Source: an uncultured Oxalobacteraceae bacterium (GTDB lineage: Bacteria > Pseudomonadota > Gammaproteobacteria > Burkholderiales > Burkholderiaceae_D). From it: a DNA stretch of 40,151 nt. The DNA lies in NCBI GenBank assembly GCA_903893945.1, contig CAITOF010000003.1, forward strand, positions 1 to 40,151. The letters are read 5' to 3'. Below the pieces are notes generated by a model. That model was not told the origin of the DNA, searched no databases, and saw only the letters and a list, made by a program, of their open reading frames with translations. Below, piece by piece: positions 16,276 to 24,282 of the stretch (positions are counted from its first letter, which is position 1; every line of letters starts with the position of its first letter). A program made the translations under genes and the position numbers.

Positions 16276-17553
16276 ATGACAAATCAAATTCAGCCCAGCA
16301 ATTCGAGTTCGACAATTAATCCCAACGATGACGAGGTTTGTCGCCTGGACCAAGGCGACGTAAGTAATGATAGGACACGCTATACCGAACTGGCGAAAAA
16401 AAAGAAAAAACTGGAGTCGCAATTGGCAGAAAGGATGGCAATTGAAATGAATAATCAATCGTCTCCGTTATTGGCATTCAATCTGCAAAATCAGCTTAGT
16501 GCATTTATGGGACATGACCAGATGGACGATGTTCCGGGCGGCGGTGAATTCGTTACCTTGTCCGACTTGAAGTCGGTCATCGCTGCGTTTGTCAAAACGG
16601 ATGGTAATGGATCGTCGCAGCAGGAAGACGCAATGCCCGCACAATTAAATCAGGCGAGCCGACGCGTGCACGCAACATCGTCCCCATCTCCCGGCACCGG
16701 GGCTATGGATGCGCTGCCGGGCCGATCCAGCTCCAGCTCCAGCCCCAGCCCCAGCCCCAGCTCCAGCCCCAGCCCCAGCCCCAGCTCCAGCCAGTCCGGA
16801 CATATTGCAGAAGGTTCGGTAGCGCCGCTTGCGTCGTCGATGATATCCGGTGCAGACCCCCAGGCGCCGGATACATTATCGACAGCGTCGACGCCTGCCA
16901 ACCAGGTGCAGGGTGGTGCGGAGCGGCTGGGTCTGCCGCAGGGGCAGAGCGCAGTCCGTCAGGTGCATGGCAGTGCAAGATCTGACAAGCTGGCAATACC
17001 AGGTAAGCGGTCTATTGCCGAGGAAAGTGACCGAATGGCTGGGGTAAAGCGGTCAATTGATCCGGGGCAGGGTGTATCGTATCAGTCAGAAAGGCCGACG
17101 AAGGCCACCGCTCCGGTTCGACACCAGACCGACAAAGCGGACGAGAAGGAAAATGATCCGGAGCTGGCTCAGAATGTCCAGGTCGCGGTCAACCAGACCT
17201 CGGATGTGCTGTTTGTCCCGGCACAAACCTCCGCTTTCGCTGAAACAGCTTCCCACCAGGCCAATAAGAAGATGATGGCCAAGCTGGAAAAACAGTCTGG
17301 TGTCGGTACCGACAAAAAAGAAGGTGTGACCTTCAAACACAATTTCGCCTCCTGGGGTGAGGGGAAATCGGTCGACATTATTGGCTCTGCCGCGGCCGGT
17401 TATACCGCAGTGGCCTCGGATGATGAAACCGCCGATATTTTAAAACGGTATGCTGATGAATCCATGAATGTCGATCTGAAAATAGCCAGCGATGACCGGT
17501 TCCAGGCGCCGTTAAGCCCTGTAACGCCTGACGACGAAAAGCATAAAAAATGA
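16276..17553 (+). CDS. sctP: T3SS needle-length regulator SctP (SpaN/InvJ family)
   Basis: SctP is exported during needle assembly and triggers the SctU substrate switch when the needle reaches its length. The 425-residue product is poorly conserved and Ser/Pro/Gln-rich, as in SpaN/InvJ, but ends with the family's C-terminal signature: 'GVTFKHNFASWGEGKSVDI' (about 351-369), the F-x-S-W-G-x-x-x-S-V of InvJ/SpaN. A Ser-Pro/Ser-Ser dipeptide tract occupies residues 152-171. ATG 16276 follows a strong GGAGAAGGA; an in-frame start at 16132 would translate through the conserved upstream element and is rejected. The stop overlaps sctQ (ATGA). It is longer than InvJ (336). Confidence 0.85.
   Translation: MTNQIQPSNSSSTINPNDDEVCRLDQGDVSNDRTRYTELAKKKKKLESQLAERMAIEMNNQSSPLLAFNLQNQLSAFMGHDQMDDVPGGGEFVTLSDLKSVIAAFVKTDGNGSSQQEDAMPAQLNQASRRVHATSSPSPGTGAMDALPGRSSSSSSPSPSPSSSPSPSPSSSQSGHIAEGSVAPLASSMISGADPQAPDTLSTASTPANQVQGGAERLGLPQGQSAVRQVHGSARSDKLAIPGKRSIAEESDRMAGVKRSIDPGQGVSYQSERPTKATAPVRHQTDKADEKENDPELAQNVQVAVNQTSDVLFVPAQTSAFAETASHQANKKMMAKLEKQSGVGTDKKEGVTFKHNFASWGEGKSVDIIGSAAAGYTAVASDDETADILKRYADESMNVDLKIASDDRFQAPLSPVTPDDEKHKK
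16729..16788 (+). repeat. Hexanucleotide tandem repeat inside sctP
   Basis: Ten AGCTCC/AGCCCC hexamers in frame, encoding Ser-Ser or Ser-Pro. A 24-bp higher-order unit (AGCTCC plus three AGCCCC) occurs twice, at 16735-16758 and 16759-16782. Gain or loss of whole units changes the protein by two residues without a frameshift. Confidence 0.95.
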
Positions 17554-18482
17554 ACGCGTTGCATTCAATACGTTCTGTCGACGTGGACGCTGAAAAGGCA
17601 GCAAAGACCCGTTCGGGGTTGTATCGATTGGGGTACCGACCGAAAGAGGGTGCGTTGCCTGTGCCTATACCTTATCTGCGTTTTACCGGCAAGTTCAATG
17701 ACCAATCTGAAATGGATGGCTATATCGACCTGGCGACCTGGATGAATGCCACCTTGCCTGAACTGGAAGGAATAGACTGGCTCAGCATTGATGAGAATCT
17801 GCTGCCCTCGCTGATTGCAGATCACCCGCTGGATCTGTTGCTGGAGGCTCAACATGCCGCGTTTGAGGAGCTGCGTATTGTGGATTGCGTGAAGCACTCA
17901 GCAATGTTCAGGTCGTTGCCGGTACTCGATGCAAGGCCGGGTGCGGTTCTGATTGAGCGCGTTTCTGTTGGTAATGAAGACATTTATTACAATCTGGAGT
18001 CACAGGCGGATCTGGCAATTCCACTGAGCTTTGTGCTGGGGCGCAGCGTATTACCGCTGACGGCGCTGAAAACCGTGGGTGTGGGCGATGTGCTCCTGGT
18101 AGAGAACGCTATTGGGTATGCGCAAAGCCAGCATAAGCGGTTATTTGAATTCGAATTTAAACAGGAGTCCATCATGTTGGGTGAGCGTTTGTTAAATGAC
18201 GACAGGGCCTTCGACCGGACCGGTCATAACGATGTGACAGCGGGTTCAGGCAGTGAGCAGGGTATAAATGCGTTGCCCATTGAACTCAGTTTTGTACTGC
18301 TGGAAAAAACAGTCACATTGGGCGAATTAAAAGCAATGAGTCCGGGCGAAATAGTGGCACTGCCTCCCGACCAGTTGATGGACGTGGAGATAAGGGCGAA
18401 TCAGCAGCGGTTTGCGCGCGGGGAACTGGTCGAGTTACCCAACGGGCAGTTCGGCGTGGAAATTCGCACGCTCTGGCCTTAG
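17550..18482 (+). CDS. sctQ: T3SS cytoplasmic sorting-platform protein SctQ (SpaO/Spa33 family)
   Basis: SctQ forms the cytoplasmic pods (C-ring equivalent) that load substrates. The 310-residue length agrees with SpaO (303). The C-terminal half holds two SpoA/SPOA domains (about 150-215 and 232-305); the latter contains 'LPIELSFVLLEKTVTLGELK' and ends 'LPNGQFGVEI', typical of the C-terminal SPOA domain. The start overlaps the sctP stop (ATGA), indicating translational coupling. An internal in-frame ATG at 18174 with its own ribosome site probably yields the separate C-terminal product known for this family. Confidence 0.9.
   Translation: MNALHSIRSVDVDAEKAAKTRSGLYRLGYRPKEGALPVPIPYLRFTGKFNDQSEMDGYIDLATWMNATLPELEGIDWLSIDENLLPSLIADHPLDLLLEAQHAAFEELRIVDCVKHSAMFRSLPVLDARPGAVLIERVSVGNEDIYYNLESQADLAIPLSFVLGRSVLPLTALKTVGVGDVLLVENAIGYAQSQHKRLFEFEFKQESIMLGERLLNDDRAFDRTGHNDVTAGSGSEQGINALPIELSFVLLEKTVTLGELKAMSPGEIVALPPDQLMDVEIRANQQRFARGELVELPNGQFGVEIRTLWP
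18163..18176 (+). promoter_or_regulatory. Internal ribosome binding site and start within sctQ
   Basis: AGGAG at 18163-18167 is followed after 6 nt by an in-frame ATG at 18174 (codon 209). In Salmonella SpaO an internal start lies near codon 203, and the same arrangement is established in Shigella Spa33 and Yersinia YscQ, so position and quality both support use. Confidence 0.7.
18174..18482 (+). CDS. Predicted short SctQ product (SctQ-C)
   Basis: Translation from codon 209 would give a 102-residue protein ('MLGERLLNDDRAFDRTGHND' onward) made of the C-terminal SPOA domain and a short lead. In related systems this product dimerises and binds full-length SctQ to build the sorting platform. It is nested in frame within sctQ; support is the internal ribosome site plus family precedent. 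Confidence 0.6.
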   Translation: MLGERLLNDDRAFDRTGHNDVTAGSGSEQGINALPIELSFVLLEKTVTLGELKAMSPGEIVALPPDQLMDVEIRANQQRFARGELVELPNGQFGVEIRTLWP

Positions 18483-18492
18483 GGAGACAACC

Positions 18493-19158
18493 ATGGCTAA
18501 TGAATATTCGCTCATCGCCATCATGGCGCTAACGGCCTTCATTCCCTTTCTGGTGGCTGCTGGCACGTGTTATATCAAATTCTCTATTGTCTTTGTCCTG
18601 ATCCGCAATGCTCTGGGGGTGCAGCAGGTGCCTTCCAACATGACTTTAAATGGTATCGCGCTCTTTTTGGCCATCTTTGTCATGACACCGGTTATCCAGA
18701 AAGGCTATGAGGAATATCTGTCTGAACGTGTCCAGTTGAACAGCATCGAATCGATTATTAATTTTACGGATACGGGCCTGACCGGCTACCGGGCCTATTT
18801 AAAAAAATATTCGGATCCTGAACTGCTGGAATTTTTTGAAAAGGCGCAGGCCGGTCGTTTGGGCGAGAATCCGGGCGGCCATGCAGAACCGGCCACCGAT
18901 CCATCGATTATTGCACTGTTACCCGCTTATGCACTGAGTGAAATAAAGGCGGCCTTCAAAATAGGATTTTACCTTTATTTACCTTTTATCGTCGTGGATC
19001 TGGTGATCTCCTGCATTCTGCTGGCGCTGGGTATGATGATGATGAGCCCTGTGACGATATCTGTACCAATAAAACTGGTGTTGTTCGTTGCCATGGATGG
19101 CTGGAGCATGTTATCCAAGGGATTGGTGATGCAGTACATAGACCTTGGCAAGGTATGA
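18493..19158 (+). CDS. sctR: T3SS export-gate protein SctR (SpaP family)
   Basis: A core membrane protein of the export gate (SctR5-T1-S4 pseudo-helix). The 221 residues show the family's N-terminal helix ('ALTAFIPFLVAAGTCYIKFS'), the conserved V-L-I-R-N-A-L-G-x-Q-Q-x-P-x-N segment, a polar periplasmic domain (about 75-150) and two C-terminal hydrophobic hairpins ending 'FVAMDGWSMLSKGLVMQYI'. ATG 18493 has AGGGAG upstream, 11 bp after the sctQ stop. An upstream in-frame start inside sctQ is not needed. Confidence 0.97.
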   Translation: MANEYSLIAIMALTAFIPFLVAAGTCYIKFSIVFVLIRNALGVQQVPSNMTLNGIALFLAIFVMTPVIQKGYEEYLSERVQLNSIESIINFTDTGLTGYRAYLKKYSDPELLEFFEKAQAGRLGENPGGHAEPATDPSIIALLPAYALSEIKAAFKIGFYLYLPFIVVDLVISCILLALGMMMMSPVTISVPIKLVLFVAMDGWSMLSKGLVMQYIDLGKV

Positions 19159-19195
19159 AGCGGTCGCTGCGCAAGTAACATTAAGGGAAAAGGTG

Positions 19196-19459
19196 ATGGA
19201 CAATATCATTTATGCAGGAAATAAAGCCTTGCAGCTGGTTCTGGTGCTGTCAATTTTTCCTGTGGTTATTGCAACGATTGTGGGCCTGATTGTAGGGCTG
19301 TTTCAAACCGTGACCCAGATCCAGGAACAGACTTTACCGTTTGGTATCAAGTTAATTGCAGTCATACTTTGCATTTACCTGATGTCTGGTTGGCTGGGCG
19401 AGCACCTGATGGCTTACTCAAGCGAAATGATCGAGATTGCAACCCAGGTTGTCAATTAG
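19196..19459 (+). CDS. sctS: T3SS export-gate protein SctS (SpaQ family)
   Basis: An 87-residue protein with two membrane helices: 'GNKALQLVLVLSIFPVVIAT' and a second near 50-70, with the conserved G-L-x-x-G-L-F-Q-x-x-T-Q-I-Q-E-Q-T-L-P-F linker between them. It is part of the gate complex with SctR and SctT. ATG 19196 is chosen because it gives the standard family length and follows AAGGG/AAAGG; an in-frame start at 19145 would overlap sctR. Confidence 0.96.
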   Translation: MDNIIYAGNKALQLVLVLSIFPVVIATIVGLIVGLFQTVTQIQEQTLPFGIKLIAVILCIYLMSGWLGEHLMAYSSEMIEIATQVVN

Positions 19460-19468
19460 TGCAAAAAA

Positions 19469-20260
19469 ATGGTGACCGGTCTACTCCTCGAACTGCAGCA
19501 GAAATTACCTGTGCTGCTCCTGATGTATGCGCGTATCTCGCCCATCTTTCTGATTTTACCTATTTTAAATAACAGCGTTCTCAGTAACACCGTTATTCGC
19601 AATGCCACTATCTTGGCCCTCGTCATTGGTCTCTGGCATACCGCCGGCGCGGCACAGATGAGCGCCGTCCCGGGCGTAGACCAGCTGGATTACCTGTTCC
19701 TGGCAGGCAAGGAGATTGTGGTGGGTGCGAGTATTGGCTTTGTGATGTCATTGCCGTTCTGGATATTCAATGCAGTCGGGGGCTTTATCGATCTGTCTCG
19801 TGGTTCGTCCATGGGAAGTATGCTGGATCCGACCAGCGGACAGGAATCAACTGAAATGCAGAATTTTATCAATTACTGTGTCTGTGTGGTTTTTCTGGAA
19901 TTGGGTGGGTTTAAGGTGTTGTTGCAAACGCTGGTGTCCAGTTACCAGAATGTGGCTATCGGGGACAGTTTTGCCGTGAACCTGAATTTTGTACTGCCTT
20001 TTCTGGCCCAGGTTTTTGAGGAAGGTTTCGTTTTTGCGTCTCCGGTTTTACTGTCGTTGCTGCTGGTTGAATGTCTGTTGGGCCTGCTTGCACGGTTTAC
20101 GCCGCAGTTAAACGCGTTTTCGGTATCAATGACGATCAAGAGTGTGATCGCTTTATTTATTCTGTCACTCTATTTCTGGCAATTTTTGCCAGACAAGACG
20201 CTGGAATACATGAACGTGTATTCACAATGGCACCTGTTGCAGGGAGGGGGCAAGTCATGA
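19469..20260 (+). CDS. sctT: T3SS export-gate protein SctT (SpaR family)
   Basis: A 263-residue polytopic membrane protein, the single SctT subunit of the gate complex. Hydrophobic helices recur throughout, with the conserved early A-R-I-S-P-I-F-L-I-L-P segment, 'GFIDLSRGSSMGSMLDPTSG' and the late 'LGLLARFTPQLNAFSVSMTI', both family signatures. It starts 9 bp after sctS with a weak ribosome site, suggesting coupling, and overlaps sctU by 4 bp (ATGA). Confidence 0.96.
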   Translation: MVTGLLLELQQKLPVLLLMYARISPIFLILPILNNSVLSNTVIRNATILALVIGLWHTAGAAQMSAVPGVDQLDYLFLAGKEIVVGASIGFVMSLPFWIFNAVGGFIDLSRGSSMGSMLDPTSGQESTEMQNFINYCVCVVFLELGGFKVLLQTLVSSYQNVAIGDSFAVNLNFVLPFLAQVFEEGFVFASPVLLSLLLVECLLGLLARFTPQLNAFSVSMTIKSVIALFILSLYFWQFLPDKTLEYMNVYSQWHLLQGGGKS

Positions 20261-21360
20261 GTGGTGAAAAGACCGAAGAACCCACCGAAAAGAAGTTGGA
20301 GGATTCAGCCAAGAAAGGACAGTCTTACAAGAGCAAGGACGCGGTATCGGCCTGTATCATTTCTGCAGGGGTGCTGGGCATGACGGTTGTGTCGTTGACC
20401 GAGGTGGGCGAGGTTTTCAATGATTTTCTGAATAATGCCGAAAATATCACCAATACCTACGTGGTTGACAGGGTAGTCCGATTGTTTCTGCATTTAACCA
20501 TGCCGTTTGTCGGCATCTGCATCATTGCGACAATTATACCTTCGTTAATTCAAAGTAAATTTGTGTTGGCCTTTGAGGCCATCAAGATTGATTTTGATTC
20601 GCTGAATCCGGTCAATGGATTTAAAAAAATATTCAACTTGAAGACTGTAAAGGAATTTGTTAAAGCCATTATTTACATCGTTGTGTTTACGTGTGTCGTC
20701 TATGCATTTTTTAAGCATTACGAACGGGTTCTGATTGATCTGGTTTACGTTCAGAAGGCATCGGTGATTAAAATATGGATGGATGCAGGTACCACCATTG
20801 TGCTGCTCTGTTTGTTGGCATTTGTGGTCATCATCGTGATCGACAGTATTGTGGATTATTTCCTGTATATCAAAGATCAGAAGATGGAAAAGCATGAGGT
20901 CAGGGAAGAGTACAAGCAGCAGGAAGGAAATCCGGAAATCAAATCGCATCGCAGGGAAATGCACAGAGAGCTGTTATCCGAGCAGGAAAAGACCGAAATT
21001 GAACAGTCCAACTTCATTCTGGCCAATCCAACCCATATTGCCATTGGTATCTATCTGAATTTCGAGATATCGCCGTTACCTTTTGTGTCATTGCTGGCGA
21101 AAGGAGAAAAAGCACTTGCCATCATTTCCTACGCCGAAAAACATGGAAGACCGGTGGTCCGTGATATTCCAGTTGCGCGGCGACTGTTTAAAATGGCCAA
21201 ACGCTATTCCTTTATCCCGATCGAAATGCTTGAGCCAATTTATGCCATTTTGATCTGGCTGGAGGAGGTGGAAACGGCGCATTTGAAAGACAGTCAGGTT
21301 GCAGAGGGAGCAGAAAATGATGATCCGGACAAGGTCGCTGACGAGGAGCAGAACAAGTGA
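20257..21360 (+). CDS. sctU: T3SS export switch protein SctU (SpaS family)
   Basis: SctU switches the export apparatus from needle to translocator substrates after self-cleavage. Of 367 residues, four membrane helices occupy about 30-210, followed by a cytoplasmic domain with the autocleavage motif NPTH at residues 257-260 ('FILANPTHIAIGIYLN'), intact. The N-terminus 'MSGEKTEEPTEKKLEDSAKK' is the usual family start and fixes ATG 20257. The charged tail is extended and acidic. It is the last apparatus gene; cargo-type genes follow 57 bp downstream. Confidence 0.97.
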   Translation: MSGEKTEEPTEKKLEDSAKKGQSYKSKDAVSACIISAGVLGMTVVSLTEVGEVFNDFLNNAENITNTYVVDRVVRLFLHLTMPFVGICIIATIIPSLIQSKFVLAFEAIKIDFDSLNPVNGFKKIFNLKTVKEFVKAIIYIVVFTCVVYAFFKHYERVLIDLVYVQKASVIKIWMDAGTTIVLLCLLAFVVIIVIDSIVDYFLYIKDQKMEKHEVREEYKQQEGNPEIKSHRREMHRELLSEQEKTEIEQSNFILANPTHIAIGIYLNFEISPLPFVSLLAKGEKALAIISYAEKHGRPVVRDIPVARRLFKMAKRYSFIPIEMLEPIYAILIWLEEVETAHLKDSQVAEGAENDDPDKVADEEQNK

Positions 21361-21417
21361 CTCTGACCGGGTTTAAGATGAAGCGACAGGCAATTTATGG
21401 TGGAAGGGGGGGAGTGA

Positions 21418-21990
21418 ATGGATAACGACGCAATTTTGGTGCATCGACCACATGTATTGACAGGATACCGACATCACGCGACAAAGGCCGAGAGAGCATT
21501 TCAGGAATCCATTTCGGGTGTCGCAGAGCGCCGCGTGACAAAAGCACCCGAGGCGAATTTACTGGTGCGATTAGCGGCAACCCGACCAGGCAAGCTGGTC
21601 GCGACCCATACGGCGAAGGCTGTTGCTGGCGGCATAATAGGCGCTGGCGTCATGCTGACACTGACCGGAAGCGGTGCGACCGTGGGCATTCCAATGATCG
21701 TTGCGGGCGCGGCATTATTTGGGGTTAGTCTGATGCTGTCGATGGCTGCGCGCGACCACAGTGAATCTGCTGTACTGCATGTGTTCAAATCATTTCTGTT
21801 CATGAGCGGAGGAGGCGTGGCCGGGGCACTTTTAGGTCCTGGGGCCGGTGTTTTGCTGACGCCGAGCCTGATTGCCATACCCGTGGCGGGCGTCCTGACG
21901 GCGGGTTCGTCAGCGCTTGCGGATACGTTTCACTATCTTGATGATAAGCAGGCAAAATTAGGGCGGAAATGTGGCGCAGGGCATGGCTGA
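21418..21990 (+). CDS. Hydrophobic protein, paralogue of the N-terminal domain at 22815
   Basis: A 190-residue protein with four likely membrane segments between about 58 and 165 ('AVAGGIIGAGVMLTLTGSGA', 'VGIPMIVAGAALFGVSLMLS' and two more). The region from about residue 47 aligns with residues 42-190 of the gene at 22815: LLVRL, PG-x-L, T-x-K-A-x-A-G, I-G-A-G-V and VGIP are shared. It lacks the paralogue's pentapeptide domain, so it is a stand-alone or truncated version. A strong GGGGGGAG site precedes ATG 21418. It is probably cotranscribed with sctU. Exported hydrophobic proteins need TPR chaperones, and one is encoded next; I infer a secreted membrane-inserting protein, not proven. Confidence 0.75.
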   Translation: MDNDAILVHRPHVLTGYRHHATKAERAFQESISGVAERRVTKAPEANLLVRLAATRPGKLVATHTAKAVAGGIIGAGVMLTLTGSGATVGIPMIVAGAALFGVSLMLSMAARDHSESAVLHVFKSFLFMSGGGVAGALLGPGAGVLLTPSLIAIPVAGVLTAGSSALADTFHYLDDKQAKLGRKCGAGHG

Positions 21991-22127
21991 GTTCTGCGCT
22001 GGACTGAGGCAGCAAAGGATTAATAGCAGGAATGCCCGGGAAGTTGTACCGTATATCTACGAGTACCTCTGAACATGTTTCCACTAGATAATTCGGGCAA
22101 TCAGTTACGGTAAACAGGATGATTGCT

Positions 22128-22775
22128 ATGGAGAAAAAAATTGATGACTATCTGGAAGAACTTGCCACTGAGGTTGTTAAACAGCAAGGCATTCAATTCA
22201 ATTCCCTGAAAGCAGAAAAAATCCATGTACAAAACACAGTTCAGCAAATTCTTCAGCAATTGCAGCAATCGAATGCATCTCTCAAAGAGGGATTGACACT
22301 GCTGGTCGGGAACAGTCATGGCTATGTGGCTGACACATGCAGAAAATTGCTCGACAATTTCGACAGTCCGGAAAAAACAATCGCAGTCATCAGTACAGAA
22401 ATCAGCCAGAATCCGCAGGCTATGGAAATGTTTTCTGAAGAAGTTAACCGGTTCTATGATTGTGGCGATTATCACCAGGAAGAATGTGTCATCGCCGTAT
22501 TACTCAATCTTTTTCCTCTGCATCCCCAGTCCTACGCCTGCTTTGCGACGTTGTTGTGGCGTAAAGACGGCATTCATGTTGCGCAGTCGTTTTATGAGCA
22601 GATTGTTGACGCGTTCAATGAACCCGTTTTGGATTATTTTGCAGCGCATTGCCTGTTGAATACCGAAAATCAGACCAAAGCACATGAACTGCTGGACCGG
22701 GCATTTGCCAATGCAAACAGATTTCCGGAACAGTACGCGGATTTGTTACCTTTAATTCGGGATTTGATGAAATAA
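22128..22775 (+). CDS. TPR protein resembling class II T3SS chaperones
   Basis: A 215-residue soluble helical protein. The C-terminal half has two to three TPR-like units in the SycD register ('VNRFYDCGDYHQEECVIAVL', 'PQSYACFATLLWRKDGIHVA', 'AHCLLNTENQTKAHELLDRA'); the N-terminal 80 residues are an added coiled-coil-like extension. ATG 22128 lies 8 bp after AGGA; an ATG three codons upstream overlaps that site. It is flanked by the two paralogous hydrophobic proteins, which suggests it is their dedicated chaperone. It differs clearly from the two chaperones near the translocators. Confidence 0.75.
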   Translation: MEKKIDDYLEELATEVVKQQGIQFNSLKAEKIHVQNTVQQILQQLQQSNASLKEGLTLLVGNSHGYVADTCRKLLDNFDSPEKTIAVISTEISQNPQAMEMFSEEVNRFYDCGDYHQEECVIAVLLNLFPLHPQSYACFATLLWRKDGIHVAQSFYEQIVDAFNEPVLDYFAAHCLLNTENQTKAHELLDRAFANANRFPEQYADLLPLIRDLMK

Positions 22776-22814
22776 AACATTGAGTAAATCAGTGCGCAGA
22801 AAAAGGTAGCAGTT

Positions 22815-24251
22815 ATGGATTCAGACGCCGGTAGTACGGGTAAAGTCGCAGGTAGTTCCAGCAAGACAGTCATTAATCAGCACGATATAGACAGTGAGGA
22901 CAGAATCAACCAGGGTAACGCCGTTGCGATTCCCGGTCCCAATCTTCTGGTCAGATTATCAAGAAGCGCTCCCGGACAATTAGCCGGTAGCTACACGACC
23001 AAGGCTATTGCGGGTTGCATGATAGGTGCGGGTGTTTTATGTCTCCTGAGTGGCTATGGGGTTGTCGTCGGCATTCCACTGATTGCGTCGGGCGGTGCTC
23101 TGTGGTTGCTCAGTACCACACTGTCTGTCGCCGCCATTGAGGACAAGGGACCGTTGCCCGTTATCTTGCACCTCATTAAATCTCTGTTAAGCCTTGCGGG
23201 TGGAACGGCACTCAGTTTTGTGCTTGCATTCTTTGTTCCAGGCGCCGCTGCCTTCATTTCGGGCGCTTTTGTCGGGATACCGGTATCAGGTATAGCGTTG
23301 ACATTGGCATCGTTTGGCCTGGACTATAAAAACCTGGAGAAAAGTCCGGCATTTGCCTATGTGATGCACTCCGATATCCGGAGTCACATGACACGGGCAG
23401 GCGGGAATTTTTATGAAAATCCGGCCGATGTGCGTTCGGCACTCGCGTACATTAAACAGGGTAACAATCCGACCGCCGTCTTCTTGCGATACCTTGATAC
23501 GGATCGTAACCAGAAAGCGCGAGAAAATCCGCAGGACCTGGACAAGTTGACTGAGGTGCGCGGATTCCCCTGGAAAGATATGCTTTTAAGCCATGCTGAT
23601 CTGAAAAATATTCATTTCGACAGGTTAGAACTTTTGAATAACGATTTCTCAGGCGTAGATTTCAGGTATTCAAAATTTACCCGATGCAGGTTTATAAATT
23701 GCATTTTTGAACAAGCTAACCTGACTGAGACGGAGATTGAACACTGTGTTTTTGAAAAATGTTTTCTTAAATCCGCCGATTTTACCGATGCAATTCAAGT
23801 CGATTCGTCCTTTAAAGATTGTTTTAATCAAAGTTTTTACCATGTTTTCGCATTTAATGTCGTTAGCAATCCCGATGAATTTCATAAAAAGGTTCCCGGC
23901 AGAGCTAGTTTGCTCATCGCCACGCTGGCTCACATTTATCTGAATGTCGAGAAATTCAGCGCTGCGGCAAAGCTGCGGGCGGCGTATGAGATACTCTGTC
24001 TGGACGATGCTACGAATGACCGCTATACGCTTGAACTGAAGATGAATGTTGCGAAAGATGTTATTCAGGACGAACTTGTTTACACGAATGATACGGTTAA
24101 ACGTGCAATCGCTTTCGTGTTGACTCATGCTGACAGCGCTGAAAAAGAGCTGGTTGGAGCCGCCACAAAATTGCTACTACGGGACGATCCCTTAATCGGA
24201 AGTAATGTCACTATCAAGTCGTGGAATGAACTGGCGGATGAATGGGATTGA
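22815..24251 (+). CDS. Hydrophobic domain fused to pentapeptide repeats, candidate effector
   Basis: A 478-residue two-part protein. Residues about 42-190 form a hydrophobic domain with four predicted membrane segments, paralogous to the protein at 21418. After a linker with a helical region (190-250), residues about 256-330 are pentapeptide repeats ('LSHADLKNIHFDRLELLNND', 'NCIFEQANLTETEIEHCVFE'), rich in Phe and Cys at the stacking positions. The C-terminal 140 residues are helical and unrecognised. Membrane domain plus pentapeptide helix recalls PipB/PipB2, which decorate Salmonella-vacuole membranes, though their membrane association differs. The start has AAAGGTAG upstream. It lies 39 bp after the chaperone-like gene. 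Confidence 0.8.
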   Translation: MDSDAGSTGKVAGSSSKTVINQHDIDSEDRINQGNAVAIPGPNLLVRLSRSAPGQLAGSYTTKAIAGCMIGAGVLCLLSGYGVVVGIPLIASGGALWLLSTTLSVAAIEDKGPLPVILHLIKSLLSLAGGTALSFVLAFFVPGAAAFISGAFVGIPVSGIALTLASFGLDYKNLEKSPAFAYVMHSDIRSHMTRAGGNFYENPADVRSALAYIKQGNNPTAVFLRYLDTDRNQKARENPQDLDKLTEVRGFPWKDMLLSHADLKNIHFDRLELLNNDFSGVDFRYSKFTRCRFINCIFEQANLTETEIEHCVFEKCFLKSADFTDAIQVDSSFKDCFNQSFYHVFAFNVVSNPDEFHKKVPGRASLLIATLAHIYLNVEKFSAAAKLRAAYEILCLDDATNDRYTLELKMNVAKDVIQDELVYTNDTVKRAIAFVLTHADSAEKELVGAATKLLLRDDPLIGSNVTIKSWNELADEWD

Positions 24252-24282
24252 AGGTAATCGGACCATCGCCTGCGATAATCTG

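Noticed and set aside
16650..16996. Minus-strand frames with long Trp-Gly or Gly-Leu-Glu repeats
   Set aside because: These are the complement of the AGCTCC/AGCCCC repeat inside sctP, not genes.
20071..20256. Longer N-terminus for SctU from an upstream start
   Set aside because: It would lie entirely within sctT in another frame; the family start MSGEKTEEPTEKK at 20257 is clear.
22103..22119. TTACGGTAAAC before the TPR gene as another copy of the element
   Set aside because: Too short a match, in the wrong place (directly in the ribosome-site region), and without the GGTCAC part.
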